A DNA stretch of 64,000 nt from assembly GCF_012932965.1 (NCBI RefSeq), contig NZ_JABBXH010000002.1, positions 458,623 through 522,622 of the forward strand, written 5' to 3'. The notes under the pieces are model-generated. The model was not told the origin of the DNA. It did not search any database and worked only from the letters and a program-made list of their open reading frames with translations. The DNA comes from Thalassotalea algicola (GTDB lineage Bacteria > Pseudomonadota > Gammaproteobacteria > Enterobacterales > Alteromonadaceae). The translations under genes and the position numbers were made by a program. Positions 9,122 to 18,717 of this stretch are shown one piece after another (position 1 is the first letter of the stretch; each line of letters begins with the position of its first letter).

Positions 9122-9515
9122 TTATATGTATATTCTTTTTAATATTCGGTTTTACATAAGGGCGAAGCTTAGGTGGAAACTTAGCAAATATTCATCTTAT
9201 TTTAAGGTAATTATTGTATAAAACATACTTATCTTCTTTATGTGGTAGCTCCGCGTTTATATGATGAAACGAAAAATCTTATGTTTGTATTGTTAATTAC
9301 TACCCTGATTTACCAACTTTATTCACATTATGTTGTATGTACATAAGTTTTTGTCTATATGGAATTTTCTAATAAAACAATATGTAAGTACTTCCATAAC
9401 TTAACAATTTTAGCTAAATTGGTAAACGATATTCATCAAAGGTTTATTGAGCTGATTTTTAAGCATATTTTATGCTAAATATCGCACTTATAATAAAAAT
9501 AACAGGTGTACTTGA
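9122..9515. other. 394-base AT-rich intergenic region
   Basis: This is the longest gene-free stretch in the window. It separates two divergent genes. Apart from the promoter and palindrome near its right end (9462-9494), I see no ORF, RNA gene, insertion sequence or repeat. It is clearly AT-rich, with runs such as AATATTCGG and TAATAAAACAATATG. There is room for long-range regulation of the beta-helix gene. Confidence 0.6.
9462..9494 (+). promoter_or_regulatory. Promoter of the beta-helix gene with palindromic operator
   Basis: A perfect TATAAT -10 lies at 9489-9494, 22 bases before the ATG. The -35 position is occupied by a perfect inverted repeat, AGCATA-TTT-TATGCT (9462-9476), instead of a recognisable -35. 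A consensus -10 with a dyad over a missing -35 suggests control by a dimeric regulator, as activator or repressor. Confidence 0.5.
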
Positions 9516-12500
9516 ATGTTGAGATTGGTTTTTGTATTTGTAGCAGGTTTAGTAGTACAGCCTTTAATTGTAGGCGCTAAAGGATTTAATTTTCCTGATA
9601 ATATTTGTACTTCTGATGTGTGCGATGAGAATGGTGATTGTACGAAGGTAAATCAATGTTTATACCTTGATGCAACAGCTGAACACTGTCAAGTTTCCGT
9701 TAATAATATACAGGTTAGTTGCGCAGACATTCAAAGCCGAAAACAATTAACTGCAACAGGGCAATGTCAAGACTTAGGTGTAGGTACTTTGGACTCCCCT
9801 TGGTGTACAGTCGCGCAAGCTGCTTCCTATGCAACTGCAGGAAGCTTGGTATTAATCGCTCCAGGAAAATATTTAACGCCAGGAGGTACTCATGGTTTAC
9901 ATGATTTTAATTCCGAAGGAACTGAAGTCGCTCCTATAGTGTTTCGTAACGCTACTTTTGATCCATCAAAGCCATCTATACCACAAGAGGAAGTTGTAAT
10001 AACTCCTTTTACAAGCGTTAGTGGTTGGGCACAGCTTGATGCGGGTGAAGATTATTTAATATGTGAACATAATGGTTTAGTTAACGACTCAACGACGTTT
10101 AATGGTATTTCGACAAATATAAAATCTTTGGGAAACGACAAACCTTTCATGAAATTATTTAGTGAACAATGTGGCACAAGAACAAACGCTGATGCGCTAA
10201 ATTATTTAAAAGATTTGTCATGGTTGCCAAAAACCAGGAAAAATGATCAAGGATATTTCGTTCAAGTTTGGAATGAAGGCATTATAAAAGGAAGTTCCAA
10301 TTGTCCTGCTTTGAATTCAAGCGAAGGTGGCTCTACAGTTGTTCGAGTAAATAAAACTGAAAATGTCCAGCATTGCAGTGACTTGAGCTTACAAACCACC
10401 GGTGTTGGACATACTGTTCATTTACAATCTACGGGGGATATTTGCGGCGATCTAGAAGAAATTTTGTCTCGACAAGGCCTAGATTCTGCGGATGTTAGCT
10501 ATACTGACGATGAGGCTGATCATATTCGGTTTGAAGGATTAACAATTGATGCAGCGAATTATGGTTTAACGATAGAAACTGATCATATCGATTTATTTTA
10601 TTCTAAAATTCAGGGCAGTTATAAAGATGCAGTGAAAGCGATTGGCAACGAAGCTTGGGATCATAGAAGACCAAATCATTGTTCAAGAGCCGAGGTTTCT
10701 CCTGTCTTAGGTGAGCCAGCCGCCGAATTACAAGACTTAATTAATTATTGTAAAGGTATTTCTGGAGGTAGCTTACTAGTAGGGGATTTGATTTCACCAC
10801 CTAGTTGTACAGGAAGTACCTTGGATACATTTAGCTTGGAGCCTGACTATTTCTACTGGGATCTTCCTTTAGAGCAAGGTAAGGCGGCAATGTTGGCAGC
10901 AAGAGACAGTCAGTCGGACGAGTATTGTGTTGGTAATGAGTGCGTAACTCAAACTAGCGGTACATTCAGCAAGTACTGTAATGAAGTTGTCCCTACATTT
11001 AAAGTCGAAGAAAATGGTACTGCAAAGACTATCCCCGATAACTGCAATGATTTCTATTATTTTAATGCCGAAAATGTGAATTTACTTCACAATGAAATTC
11101 GATATTTTGGTGAAGATGCTATTGATATTACTGGAGGAGATTATTGGAAAGTATTTGGAAATACTATTCATAGCAGTATTATAACCCATGGTGCTTCTCA
11201 AATGCCTTCAGGTGTATTGACGAAAAATCATTCAACTGGAAATAGTATCGAAGAAAATCTATTTTTTAACATTCACCATAGTATTACCGGCATTATTAGC
11301 TTAGGTGGCGCCCCCTCAGAAAAAGGATCAGCGTCTGATGCATTAGCAATGAACAATGTAATGATTAGTGTTTCTGGAAACAATATCCTACACGTTCCTA
11401 GTTGCGACGGTTGTCTAGTCGCTCATAACTTAATGATGGATGTTACAATCGGAGAAGAGGGAAGTAGAAGCCGCGGTTTTATACATGTTGGTGGAAATAG
11501 AAAGAGTTGTCTATCGGCTAATGGAGATAAAATCGATTGCAGTACTGAAAAAAGAGGTGCAGCATACCAAGGTAAAGGTAATTCTATTGTTAATAACGTG
11601 GTGGAGTTGATTAAGTGGCGTGATACTGACTCATATAGGTTATTGAGTTTTGGTGGCTTTAAATCAGATGAACAATTAGGCTATGTTTATAATGGTGATA
11701 ATGAACTCTGTGTTTCATCAAATAATATCAGCGCTGGTGCAGGGATTACATCAGTAACAACGCATGTCACTGATTCAGAAGTGAAAAACTTAGCATGTAA
11801 AATAACATCAAGCCAACAATCAAAACCTATTGTATTTCAGAATGTACGTATTAATGAATGTGTAAATAATCAAAAAGTAAATCAAGCGGGTATAAATGAA
11901 AATTCATTGTATGAATGTCTACAATACTCGTCTGAAGAAATTTCAGGAAATCCTGTAATCCTAAAGGCTACTTCGATATTCAATGATATTGGTTTTGATT
12001 ACAATAACGCCGATATTAAATTGGTGGGAAGCTGTTCTGATAGCGGTTCTAATTGTACTAAAGATAGTCAATGTAGTGCTGGGTTTTGTGCTATTGAGCC
12101 GAGCTATATTGAACGCTGTAAATTAGGCCCTTTAAATTCAATATCTTCACCTGATCCTGTATGTAGGGACTTATTGGAGGCTCCATTGTCGCCAAATAAT
12201 TATACCGGAAATGCATATCCTGAATTTACGTGGAGAAATGTTGAAAATGACCTAGAGTACCAATTTTTATTGTATCGCTTTCATCCTGATGGTGGAGTTA
12301 ATGATGCTGCGTGGTCAGAATTGCTTTCTTACGACAATATAAAATTGACTCAATGTAATCAAAGTGGAATTTGCTCTCATAGAGCTAAAAACCTTTTAAC
12401 AGACGGTACTTATACTTGGAAATTGAAGCGAAGAGCTAATAGTGGATGGGGAAGTTGGTCAACAACACAAGTATTTAGTGTTTTAGAGCCAGATAGAAAG

Positions 12501-12851
12501 GGGCATACTCTAAGTTTACCTACAGGGCAAATTTATCCTAAACACGGCGAGCATGTTGGATCTGACCCTAAACTTAATTGGCAATATGATCCTTATGCAA
12601 ATGCATACTCCATTTTATTTTATCGATATACAGGAAGTTATGAGCTAATGGTCAATTTAAAACTTAACTCTGATCAACTAGCTTGCGATTATCAAACTGG
12701 ATGTAAGATTTTGGTCAGCAAATTATTGTCGTTGATGAATAGTGACGAATCGGAATTAACCTCTGGCACATATACTTGGAAGACCAAAAAATGGACCAAC
12801 GGAGAGGCAAGCTCATGGAATAACCCTACTTCGGTACTTTATGTCGATTAG
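9516..12851 (+). CDS. Large secreted right-handed beta-helix protein
   Basis: The 1111-residue product begins with a signal peptide (MLRLVFVFVAGLVVQPLIVGA). A Cys-rich N-terminal segment is followed by a DUF1565/pectate-lyase-like opening (GTLDSPWCTVAQAASYATAG, then LVLIAPGKYL, about 88-118). A long middle region then has short beta-strand repeats with Asn ladders, such as RFEGLTIDAANYGLTI, VNLLHNEIRYFGEDAIDITG and NSIVNNVVELIKW. A Cys-rich knot (GSCSDSGSNCTKDSQC, about 841-856) leads to two FN3-like modules of about 100 residues (890-990 and 1005-1111), each with SGTYTWK/DGTYTWK. This architecture fits a surface or secreted polysaccharide-active or adhesive protein; no catalytic residues could be assigned. 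AGGTG lies about 9 bases before the ATG. The gene is isolated. Confidence 0.8.
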   Translation: MLRLVFVFVAGLVVQPLIVGAKGFNFPDNICTSDVCDENGDCTKVNQCLYLDATAEHCQVSVNNIQVSCADIQSRKQLTATGQCQDLGVGTLDSPWCTVAQAASYATAGSLVLIAPGKYLTPGGTHGLHDFNSEGTEVAPIVFRNATFDPSKPSIPQEEVVITPFTSVSGWAQLDAGEDYLICEHNGLVNDSTTFNGISTNIKSLGNDKPFMKLFSEQCGTRTNADALNYLKDLSWLPKTRKNDQGYFVQVWNEGIIKGSSNCPALNSSEGGSTVVRVNKTENVQHCSDLSLQTTGVGHTVHLQSTGDICGDLEEILSRQGLDSADVSYTDDEADHIRFEGLTIDAANYGLTIETDHIDLFYSKIQGSYKDAVKAIGNEAWDHRRPNHCSRAEVSPVLGEPAAELQDLINYCKGISGGSLLVGDLISPPSCTGSTLDTFSLEPDYFYWDLPLEQGKAAMLAARDSQSDEYCVGNECVTQTSGTFSKYCNEVVPTFKVEENGTAKTIPDNCNDFYYFNAENVNLLHNEIRYFGEDAIDITGGDYWKVFGNTIHSSIITHGASQMPSGVLTKNHSTGNSIEENLFFNIHHSITGIISLGGAPSEKGSASDALAMNNVMISVSGNNILHVPSCDGCLVAHNLMMDVTIGEEGSRSRGFIHVGGNRKSCLSANGDKIDCSTEKRGAAYQGKGNSIVNNVVELIKWRDTDSYRLLSFGGFKSDEQLGYVYNGDNELCVSSNNISAGAGITSVTTHVTDSEVKNLACKITSSQQSKPIVFQNVRINECVNNQKVNQAGINENSLYECLQYSSEEISGNPVILKATSIFNDIGFDYNNADIKLVGSCSDSGSNCTKDSQCSAGFCAIEPSYIERCKLGPLNSISSPDPVCRDLLEAPLSPNNYTGNAYPEFTWRNVENDLEYQFLLYRFHPDGGVNDAAWSELLSYDNIKLTQCNQSGICSHRAKNLLTDGTYTWKLKRRANSGWGSWSTTQVFSVLEPDRKGHTLSLPTGQIYPKHGEHVGSDPKLNWQYDPYANAYSILFYRYTGSYELMVNLKLNSDQLACDYQTGCKILVSKLLSLMNSDESELTSGTYTWKTKKWTNGEASSWNNPTSVLYVD

Positions 12852-12933
12852 AGGTTTAAGGAGTGTGAATTTGATGATGGCTGTAGACTTATATGTTAAA
12901 ATTTTTTGATTTTCTAATGAAGAATTTTAATTA

Positions 12934-13692
12934 ATGTCTACAGAACAACTTTTAGCACCGATTAAAAGCTTTCTACAATGCGATACACCACAAGCTTGGA
13001 TAGATAAAGCAAAACAACCAGAGCAGTTGGAAATTTTGCTAATTGACCATATGATCTGTGAGCTTAAAGCGGCGCAAACCGCTATGTACTTGATCCGAAA
13101 GTATGCTGTTGATAAAGAAAGTGGCGATGCGCTTTTAGCGTGGCTTGCGCCATATGAAGAGTTTATTTATCGAAAAAATGGTTCATTAGCGGAACTTGCT
13201 GATAAGAACAAGCTATCCAAAAATATTTTGCCAAAGGCGCAATCGGCGTATGGGCAAGATCTAATCGACAAAATGGTGTTATTAATTAAGGAAGAATTAC
13301 ATCACTTTTATCAAGTATTAGAAATAATGGACAGACGTGGCATTGAATATCGCTCAATTACACCAAGCCGATATGCTAAAGGCATGATAAGAAATGTAAC
13401 AAGTTATGAACCTAATACCTTAGTAGATAAGCTGATTATTGGTGCTTATATCGAAGCGCGATCATGTGAACGATTCGCAAAACTAGCGCCATATTTAGAT
13501 CAAGAACTTCATGACTTTTACTTATCATTATTGCGCAGTGAAGCCCGACATTATCAAGATTACTTGGCGTTAGCAGAGCAAGTAGCAGGTCAAAGTATCG
13601 ATGATCGCGTTACGTTTTTTGGTAAACTTGAGGCCGAGTTAATTTCATCTCCGGATAGTGACTTTAAATTCCATTCAGGCCTACCAGGCTAA
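12934..13692 (+). CDS. miaE: tRNA-(ms2io6A37) hydroxylase MiaE
   Basis: MiaE is a non-haem diiron monooxygenase that hydroxylates the isopentenyl side chain of ms2i6A37 in tRNA. The 252 residues form a ferritin-like helical bundle with the expected metal ligands: Glu in DHMICELKAAQ, the EELHHF pair, Glu in YIEARSCERF, and Glu/His in SEARHYQDY. The length fits the family (about 250-270). It lies 82 bases after the beta-helix gene with no clear terminator between, but a functional link is unlikely. Confidence 0.93.
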   Translation: MSTEQLLAPIKSFLQCDTPQAWIDKAKQPEQLEILLIDHMICELKAAQTAMYLIRKYAVDKESGDALLAWLAPYEEFIYRKNGSLAELADKNKLSKNILPKAQSAYGQDLIDKMVLLIKEELHHFYQVLEIMDRRGIEYRSITPSRYAKGMIRNVTSYEPNTLVDKLIIGAYIEARSCERFAKLAPYLDQELHDFYLSLLRSEARHYQDYLALAEQVAGQSIDDRVTFFGKLEAELISSPDSDFKFHSGLPG

Positions 13693-13700
13693 TTTATTCA

Positions 13701-13728
13701 TATAACTACGTAGCTCTACGTAGTTATA
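13701..13728. repeat. 28-base perfect palindrome after miaE
   Basis: TATAACTACGTAG and its exact reverse complement flank a central CT. The 13-bp stem starts 9 bases after the miaE stop. No T run follows (ATTCCTTG), so it is not a standard intrinsic terminator. It also lies 68 bases upstream of the DUF885 start, so it may be an mRNA 3'-end stabiliser, a cruciform or an operator. Confidence 0.75.
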
Positions 13729-13795
13729 TTCCTTGCACGGCTTCAAATAAGTTCGTTATTATCGACTGCTAATAATAATGAACATAGGAAGTCAA

Positions 13796-15673
13796 ATGCG
13801 TTCCCTAATTTCAATTGCGTGTGCTGTAGCAGCATTATCTGCTTGCCAACCAAGTAATAATCAAGCTGAAAATTCTCAAGCACCTAATGCTCAAGCAGCA
13901 AGCCCAGCGATAGAACAATCTGTTATGACAGAATCTGAAAAGCTGAATCAATGGTTTGATGTTAAATATGAAGAGCAACTTCAAACTAGCCCGTTAATGC
14001 TTACTTTTCTTGGTCGTAAAGATAAATACGATGAATTTAACTTAATGAATCGTGAAGAAGAAAAGCAGAATTTGGATTGGCAAGCGGCTTCTGTTGAAGA
14101 GTTAAAGAGTAAATTTGATTATAAAAAATTAGATGAAGAAGCTAAATCTTCATATGACTTATGGATATATCAATTTGAGGAAGCAAAGGAAGCATTTTCG
14201 TTTCCAAATAACGGCTATGTTTTCACTCAAATGAACGGCATGCAGGCATTTCTAACTCAATTTATGATTAATTTTCATAAAGTGGACGAGGCAACGGATA
14301 TGTCGGCATACAACAAGCGTATTGGTGGTTTAGCAACCGCTTTATCCAATTTGTTAGTGCAAGCAAAGGAAAATGCTGAATATGGTGTAAGACCACCTAA
14401 ATTCGCTTATCAAGGTGTTATTGAACAGGCACAAAACGTCATTACTGGTCAGCCTTTCGATGACAGTGAGAAGGATGCGCCACTGTGGGCGGATGCTAAA
14501 AAGAAAGTAGCAGCATTAAAAGAAGCGGGAAAAATTGATGAAGCAGCAGCTACCGCATTATTAGCAGAAACAGAAAAAGCACTTAAAGAAACATATTTAC
14601 CTGCTTATCAAAGTCTCGTTTCTTGGTTTGAGCAAGATATGGTAAACGCTGATGAAGTAGCGACAGGTGTAGCTAAGCAGCCTAACGGTGTTACTTATTA
14701 CAATATGCGACTTAAGCAATCAACGACTACGGCATTAACTGCTGAACAGATCCATGAAATTGGACTAAGTGAAGTTGCTCGTATTACTGAAGAAATGATT
14801 GCGATTAAGGAAAAAGTGGGTTTTGAAGGAGATCTACAAGAGTTCTTTAAATTTATCAAAACAGATGAGCAGTTTTTCTATCCAAACAATGATGATGGTC
14901 GTCAGGGTTATATTACTGATACTGAAGCCTTCCTTGATGTGATTAATGAAAAGCTGCCAGAGTACTTTGGTATTTTGCCAAAAGCACCATTAGTCGTGAA
15001 ACGAGTAGAACCATTTAGAGAACAAGACGGCGCTGCTCAGCATTACTTCCCAGGAACGCCAGATGGCTCTAGACCTGGTGTTTACTACGCACATTTATCT
15101 GATATGAGCTCAATGCCGAAAAATGAAATGGAAGGTATTGCCTATCATGAAGGCAACCCAGGCCATCATATGCAGATTTCAATAGCACAAGAACTTACCT
15201 CTGTCCCTCAATTTAGAACACAAGCTGGCTTTACTGCATATAGTGAAGGTTGGGGCTTATACTCAGAGTTACTTGCTAAAGAAATGGGAGGATATCAAAA
15301 TGACTTCTCTGATTTTGGTCGTTTAGTTAATGAAATTTGGCGCGCTGTACGTCTAGTTGTCGATACTGGATTACATGCAAAAGGTTGGACAGAAGAGCAA
15401 GCATTTGAATATTTTAAATCTAAGGCACCTGTTGCTGAAGATGCAATTCGTTCGGAAGTTCGCCGTTACATTGTATGGCCTGGTCAAGCAACAGCTTATA
15501 AAATTGGCATGTTAAAAATACTTGAAATTCGAGCTAACGCTAAAGAAGAGCTAGGCGAAAAATTTGATATTAGAGGCTTCCACGATACGATACTTGGTGG
15601 TGGCGCTATGCCATTGCCATTGCTTGAAAAGCGCGTAAAAGGCTGGGTTAATAAAGTGAAGTTGAAAGGGTAA
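13796..15673 (+). CDS. DUF885 family lipoprotein, probable zinc metallopeptidase
   Basis: The preferred start is the ATG at 13796, with AGGAAG 6 bases upstream; the ATG at 13778 lacks a ribosome site. The 625-residue product then begins with a lipoprotein signal whose lipobox is LSAC with Cys17. A low-complexity Asn/Gln/Ala linker follows. The body matches DUF885, whose hallmark is AYHEGNPGHHMQ followed by YSEGWGLYSE, which looks like a gluzincin-type zinc site (His, His and downstream Glu). Family members are outer-membrane or periplasmic proteins in marine bacteria; the substrates are unknown. It is followed by a terminator shared with lpxH. Confidence 0.85.
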   Translation: MRSLISIACAVAALSACQPSNNQAENSQAPNAQAASPAIEQSVMTESEKLNQWFDVKYEEQLQTSPLMLTFLGRKDKYDEFNLMNREEEKQNLDWQAASVEELKSKFDYKKLDEEAKSSYDLWIYQFEEAKEAFSFPNNGYVFTQMNGMQAFLTQFMINFHKVDEATDMSAYNKRIGGLATALSNLLVQAKENAEYGVRPPKFAYQGVIEQAQNVITGQPFDDSEKDAPLWADAKKKVAALKEAGKIDEAAATALLAETEKALKETYLPAYQSLVSWFEQDMVNADEVATGVAKQPNGVTYYNMRLKQSTTTALTAEQIHEIGLSEVARITEEMIAIKEKVGFEGDLQEFFKFIKTDEQFFYPNNDDGRQGYITDTEAFLDVINEKLPEYFGILPKAPLVVKRVEPFREQDGAAQHYFPGTPDGSRPGVYYAHLSDMSSMPKNEMEGIAYHEGNPGHHMQISIAQELTSVPQFRTQAGFTAYSEGWGLYSELLAKEMGGYQNDFSDFGRLVNEIWRAVRLVVDTGLHAKGWTEEQAFEYFKSKAPVAEDAIRSEVRRYIVWPGQATAYKIGMLKILEIRANAKEELGEKFDIRGFHDTILGGGAMPLPLLEKRVKGWVNKVKLKG

Positions 15674-15695
15674 TCATCCCTTTTTATTCGCAAAA

Positions 15696-15728
15696 TAAAA
15701 AAGCCTGAATTATTCAGGCTTTTTTTAT
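15696..15728 (+). terminator. Bidirectional terminator between DUF885 gene and lpxH
   Basis: AAAAAAGCCTGAA-TTA-TTCAGGCTTTTTTT has a perfect stem with T runs on both strands. It lies between the convergent ends of the two genes and can serve both. Confidence 0.9.
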
Positions 15729-15759
15729 GAGAAATTTTTATAGGAGTTTTTGATGAAGA

Positions 15760-16509
15760 CTAGCCTTCAAACGGTTGACTAAGTAATTGATAACCTTCAG
15801 GGGTAAATTTGAGCCATGCTCCTTGTTCGTACCAGTCTCCTAAAACTACCCGTGTCGCACTTTTATCACTCATTGAAATTTGGTGAATCGCAGGTCTGTG
15901 AGTGTGACCATGAATCATCAAGTCACAGTCGTATACTGCTAAGGCTTTTTCTACAGCTCCTTGGTTAACATCCATGATTTCAAGCGACTTCATTGCTGTT
16001 GATTCAGCACTTTGCTTTCGGTAATTTTCAGCAATTTTTTTTCGAAGAGACAAGGGGAGGTTTTTAATAATACCTTGCCACCACCAACTGCGAGATTTCT
16101 TTCGAAATTTTTGGTAGTCAATATCATCAGTACAGAGCGTATCGCCATGCAGTATGATTAGTTCATAATCATATAGAGATATTTTCTCTACATCGCCTAA
16201 TAGTGTCATACCGCACTTAGCTGCATACCTCTTACCGAGCAAGAAATCTCGATTACCCTGAATGAAGTAAATTTCTGTGGTGCTACTTAACTGCTTTAAA
16301 GCGTCTGCGATAGTGGTAACAAATAAACTATCATCATCATCGCCAAGCCAGTATTCAAAAAGATCACCTAAAATGTAGAGTTTGTCTGCTTGAGGTGCGT
16401 CATTTGTTAAAAACGATAAAAAACAGGCCGTAATATCTGGCCTGTTTTGCGCTAAATGCAAATCAGCAATAAAGTAACTAATTGGCATTGTGTTGGACTT
16501 CGATGTCAT
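15760..16509 (-). CDS. lpxH: UDP-2,3-diacylglucosamine diphosphatase LpxH
   Basis: LpxH cleaves UDP-2,3-diacylglucosamine to lipid X in lipid A synthesis at the inner membrane face. The 249 residues carry the calcineurin-like metal motifs in order: ADLHL, GDLFEYWLGDDD, GNRDFLLG, HGDTLCTDD and HGHTHRP. It starts 9 bases after the ppiB stop, so the two genes form an operon as in related bacteria. The start could instead be the second Met (MPISYFIADLHL), which is nearer the family N-terminus; neither has a strong ribosome site. Confidence 0.95.
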   Translation of the reverse strand: MTSKSNTMPISYFIADLHLAQNRPDITACFLSFLTNDAPQADKLYILGDLFEYWLGDDDDSLFVTTIADALKQLSSTTEIYFIQGNRDFLLGKRYAAKCGMTLLGDVEKISLYDYELIILHGDTLCTDDIDYQKFRKKSRSWWWQGIIKNLPLSLRKKIAENYRKQSAESTAMKSLEIMDVNQGAVEKALAVYDCDLMIHGHTHRPAIHQISMSDKSATRVVLGDWYEQGAWLKFTPEGYQLLSQPFEG

Positions 16510-16518
16510 TAATAAAGG

Positions 16519-17010
16519 TTATTCAACAATCGTTGATTCAATAACGATTTCTTCTTTTGGCACATCGTCATGGAAACCAAAGCGACCAGTTTCAACCACT
16601 GTCATTTTGTCTACAATGTCCATACCTTCAACGACTTCAGCAAATACACAGTAACCCCAGCCTTGCGTTGATTCGTTTTTGAAATCGAGGAAGTCATTAT
16701 CTACTAAGTTGATAAAAAACTGAGCTGATGCTGAGTGTGGATCTTGTGTACGGGCCATTGCAAGCGTACCACGCTTATTGCTTAAGCCATTATTCGCTTC
16801 ATTTTTTATTGGTTCACGAGTTGTTTTTTCTTCCATGCCAGAAGCAAATCCGCCACCTTGAGCCATAAAGCCTTTAATTACACGGTGAAAAATTGTGCCA
16901 TCATAGAAGCTATTTTCAGCATATTGTTGAAAGTTTTTGGCTGTAACAGGGGCGTTATCAAAGTCTAATTTAATTTTGATATCACCTAAATTGGTTTTGA
17001 ATGTGATCAT
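16519..17010 (-). CDS. ppiB: Cytoplasmic peptidyl-prolyl isomerase B (cyclophilin)
   Basis: PpiB speeds proline cis-trans isomerisation. The 163-residue protein has no signal peptide and has the cyclophilin core: [15 protein letters not shown] (catalytic Arg in FHRV), GTLAMART and [15 protein letters not shown]. The N-terminus [15 protein letters not shown] matches cytoplasmic PpiB rather than periplasmic PpiA. AGGAA precedes the ATG. It is divergent from cysS and upstream of lpxH, the conserved arrangement. Confidence 0.96.
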   Translation of the reverse strand: MITFKTNLGDIKIKLDFDNAPVTAKNFQQYAENSFYDGTIFHRVIKGFMAQGGGFASGMEEKTTREPIKNEANNGLSNKRGTLAMARTQDPHSASAQFFINLVDNDFLDFKNESTQGWGYCVFAEVVEGMDIVDKMTVVETGRFGFHDDVPKEEIVIESTIVE

Positions 17011-17175
17011 TTTTCATTCCTAATCAATAACGATGGCGGAATTGTATATCAAATAATTGGATTTTTCTCGTTTTCTCTTAGATTGACTGGTGAATCATCA
17101 CTTTTGATGCGTTACAATACGCGGCCAGCATTCAACGCTGTATTGTTAGTTTATATATCAAGGAAAAATTTAGAA

Positions 17176-18561
17176 ATGTTGCAAATATACAACACCTTAA
17201 CTCGACAAAAAGAAGTGTTTAAACCAATTGTACAAGGGAAAGTTGGTTTGTATGTTTGCGGTGTAACTGTTTATGACTTATGTCATATCGGCCATGCAAG
17301 AACCTACATTAGCTTTGATAATATTACCCGATACCTTAGGTTTTCCGGCTACGACGTTAATTACGTGCGTAATATTACAGATGTAGAAGATAAAATCATC
17401 AATCGTGCAAATGAAAATGGCGAGTCACCGGAAGATTTAGTCGAACGCAATGTCGCAGAAATGTATAGAGATTTTGATGCGTTAAATTTATTGCGTCCTA
17501 ATATCGAACCACGTGTAACCACTCACATGAATGAAATCATTGAGATGATTGAAACATTGGTAGCAAAGAATCATGCCTACGTCACTGGAAATGGTGATGT
17601 GTGGTTTGATGTATCTAGCTTCAACGATTACGGCAAACTCAGTGGCCAGAACTTAGAGCAGCTACAGGCGGGTTCGCGTGTCGAAGTCGATGACACTAAA
17701 AAGAGTCCAATGGATTTTGCCTTATGGAAAAGTGCCAAACCAGGTGAACCTTATTGGGAGTCGCCGTGGGGCAATGGCCGCCCGGGGTGGCATATTGAGT
17801 GTTCTGCTATGAATGCGAAAGAGCTAGGTAAGCATTTCGATATTCATGGTGGAGGTTCAGATTTAACGTTTCCTCATCATGAAAACGAAGTAGCTCAAAG
17901 TTGCTGTGCACTAGATACGCCTTATGTAAATTATTGGATTCACTCGGGTATGGTGCAAGTGGATCAGGAAAAAATGTCTAAATCGTTAGGCAACTTTTTT
18001 ACCATCAGAGAAGTTTTAGAAAAGTATGATGCAGAAACAACACGCTTTTTCTTAACCTCTGGTCAGTATCGTAGCCAGTTAAATTATTCGACTGAGAATT
18101 TAGATCAAGCAAGAGCATCAGTGGAGCGCATTTATACCGCGTTACGTGATGTTCAAGTACCAACAGATTTCGTTTTAGATAAGACTAACTCGCAAGTGGT
18201 AGAGTTTTGTCAGGCGATGGATGATGACTTTAATACGCCTGAGGCAATAGCGGTATTATTTGAATTAGCTAAACAATTAAATGTTGCTAAACAAAACAAC
18301 GACACCTCTGCGCCGATATTAGCTGGTACATTAAAAGCATTAGGCGGTTTGTTGGGACTGCTACAGTTGAGTCCTGCCGAGTTTTTACAAGGCGGCGGTG
18401 ATGACGACGAAGTTGCTGAAATAGAAGCGTTAATTGCTCAGCGTAATCAAGCTCGTGCCGATAAAAATTGGGCTCTTGCTGACGATGCTCGTGACAAATT
18501 AAAAGCATTGAATGTTGTACTTGAAGATAGTGCAGGCAAAACAACTTGGCGTAAATCGTAA
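17176..18561 (+). CDS. cysS: Cysteinyl-tRNA synthetase
   Basis: CysS charges tRNA-Cys. The frame is open from 17083, but family N-termini and the AAGGA sequence at about 17160-17164 support the ATG at 17176 ([17 protein letters not shown]), giving 461 residues. The class I signatures are HIGH (CHIGHART) and KMSKS ([10 protein letters not shown]). Zinc ligands are the Cys in YVCGVTVYD and those in WHIECSAMN and FPHHENE. The C-terminal anticodon-binding region is intact. A terminator follows at 18606. Confidence 0.97.
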   Translation: MLQIYNTLTRQKEVFKPIVQGKVGLYVCGVTVYDLCHIGHARTYISFDNITRYLRFSGYDVNYVRNITDVEDKIINRANENGESPEDLVERNVAEMYRDFDALNLLRPNIEPRVTTHMNEIIEMIETLVAKNHAYVTGNGDVWFDVSSFNDYGKLSGQNLEQLQAGSRVEVDDTKKSPMDFALWKSAKPGEPYWESPWGNGRPGWHIECSAMNAKELGKHFDIHGGGSDLTFPHHENEVAQSCCALDTPYVNYWIHSGMVQVDQEKMSKSLGNFFTIREVLEKYDAETTRFFLTSGQYRSQLNYSTENLDQARASVERIYTALRDVQVPTDFVLDKTNSQVVEFCQAMDDDFNTPEAIAVLFELAKQLNVAKQNNDTSAPILAGTLKALGGLLGLLQLSPAEFLQGGGDDDEVAEIEALIAQRNQARADKNWALADDARDKLKALNVVLEDSAGKTTWRKS

Positions 18562-18605
18562 GTTATTTTGTTCTGACGTCATTTATTCAAATTGACACGT
18601 TTATA

Positions 18606-18641
18606 AAGCCAGCAACTTATTGAAGTATGCTGGCTTTTTCC
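18606..18641 (+). terminator. Terminator after cysS
   Basis: AAGCCAGCA pairs with TGCTGGCTT around a 13-base loop and is followed by a T run. Confidence 0.85.
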
Positions 18642-18717
18642 ATCTAATAGTTTATTTCCCTTATTCTTTTCTTTACTCATCATACAACTTAAGTAAGAAT
18701 AACTGTTAATATTTACA

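Noticed and set aside
17083-17118. TTGACT and TACAAT before cysS as a full promoter pair
   Set aside because: The spacing is 24 bases, too long for a sigma-70 promoter. Only the -10-like element is kept, as weak support for the discriminator pattern.
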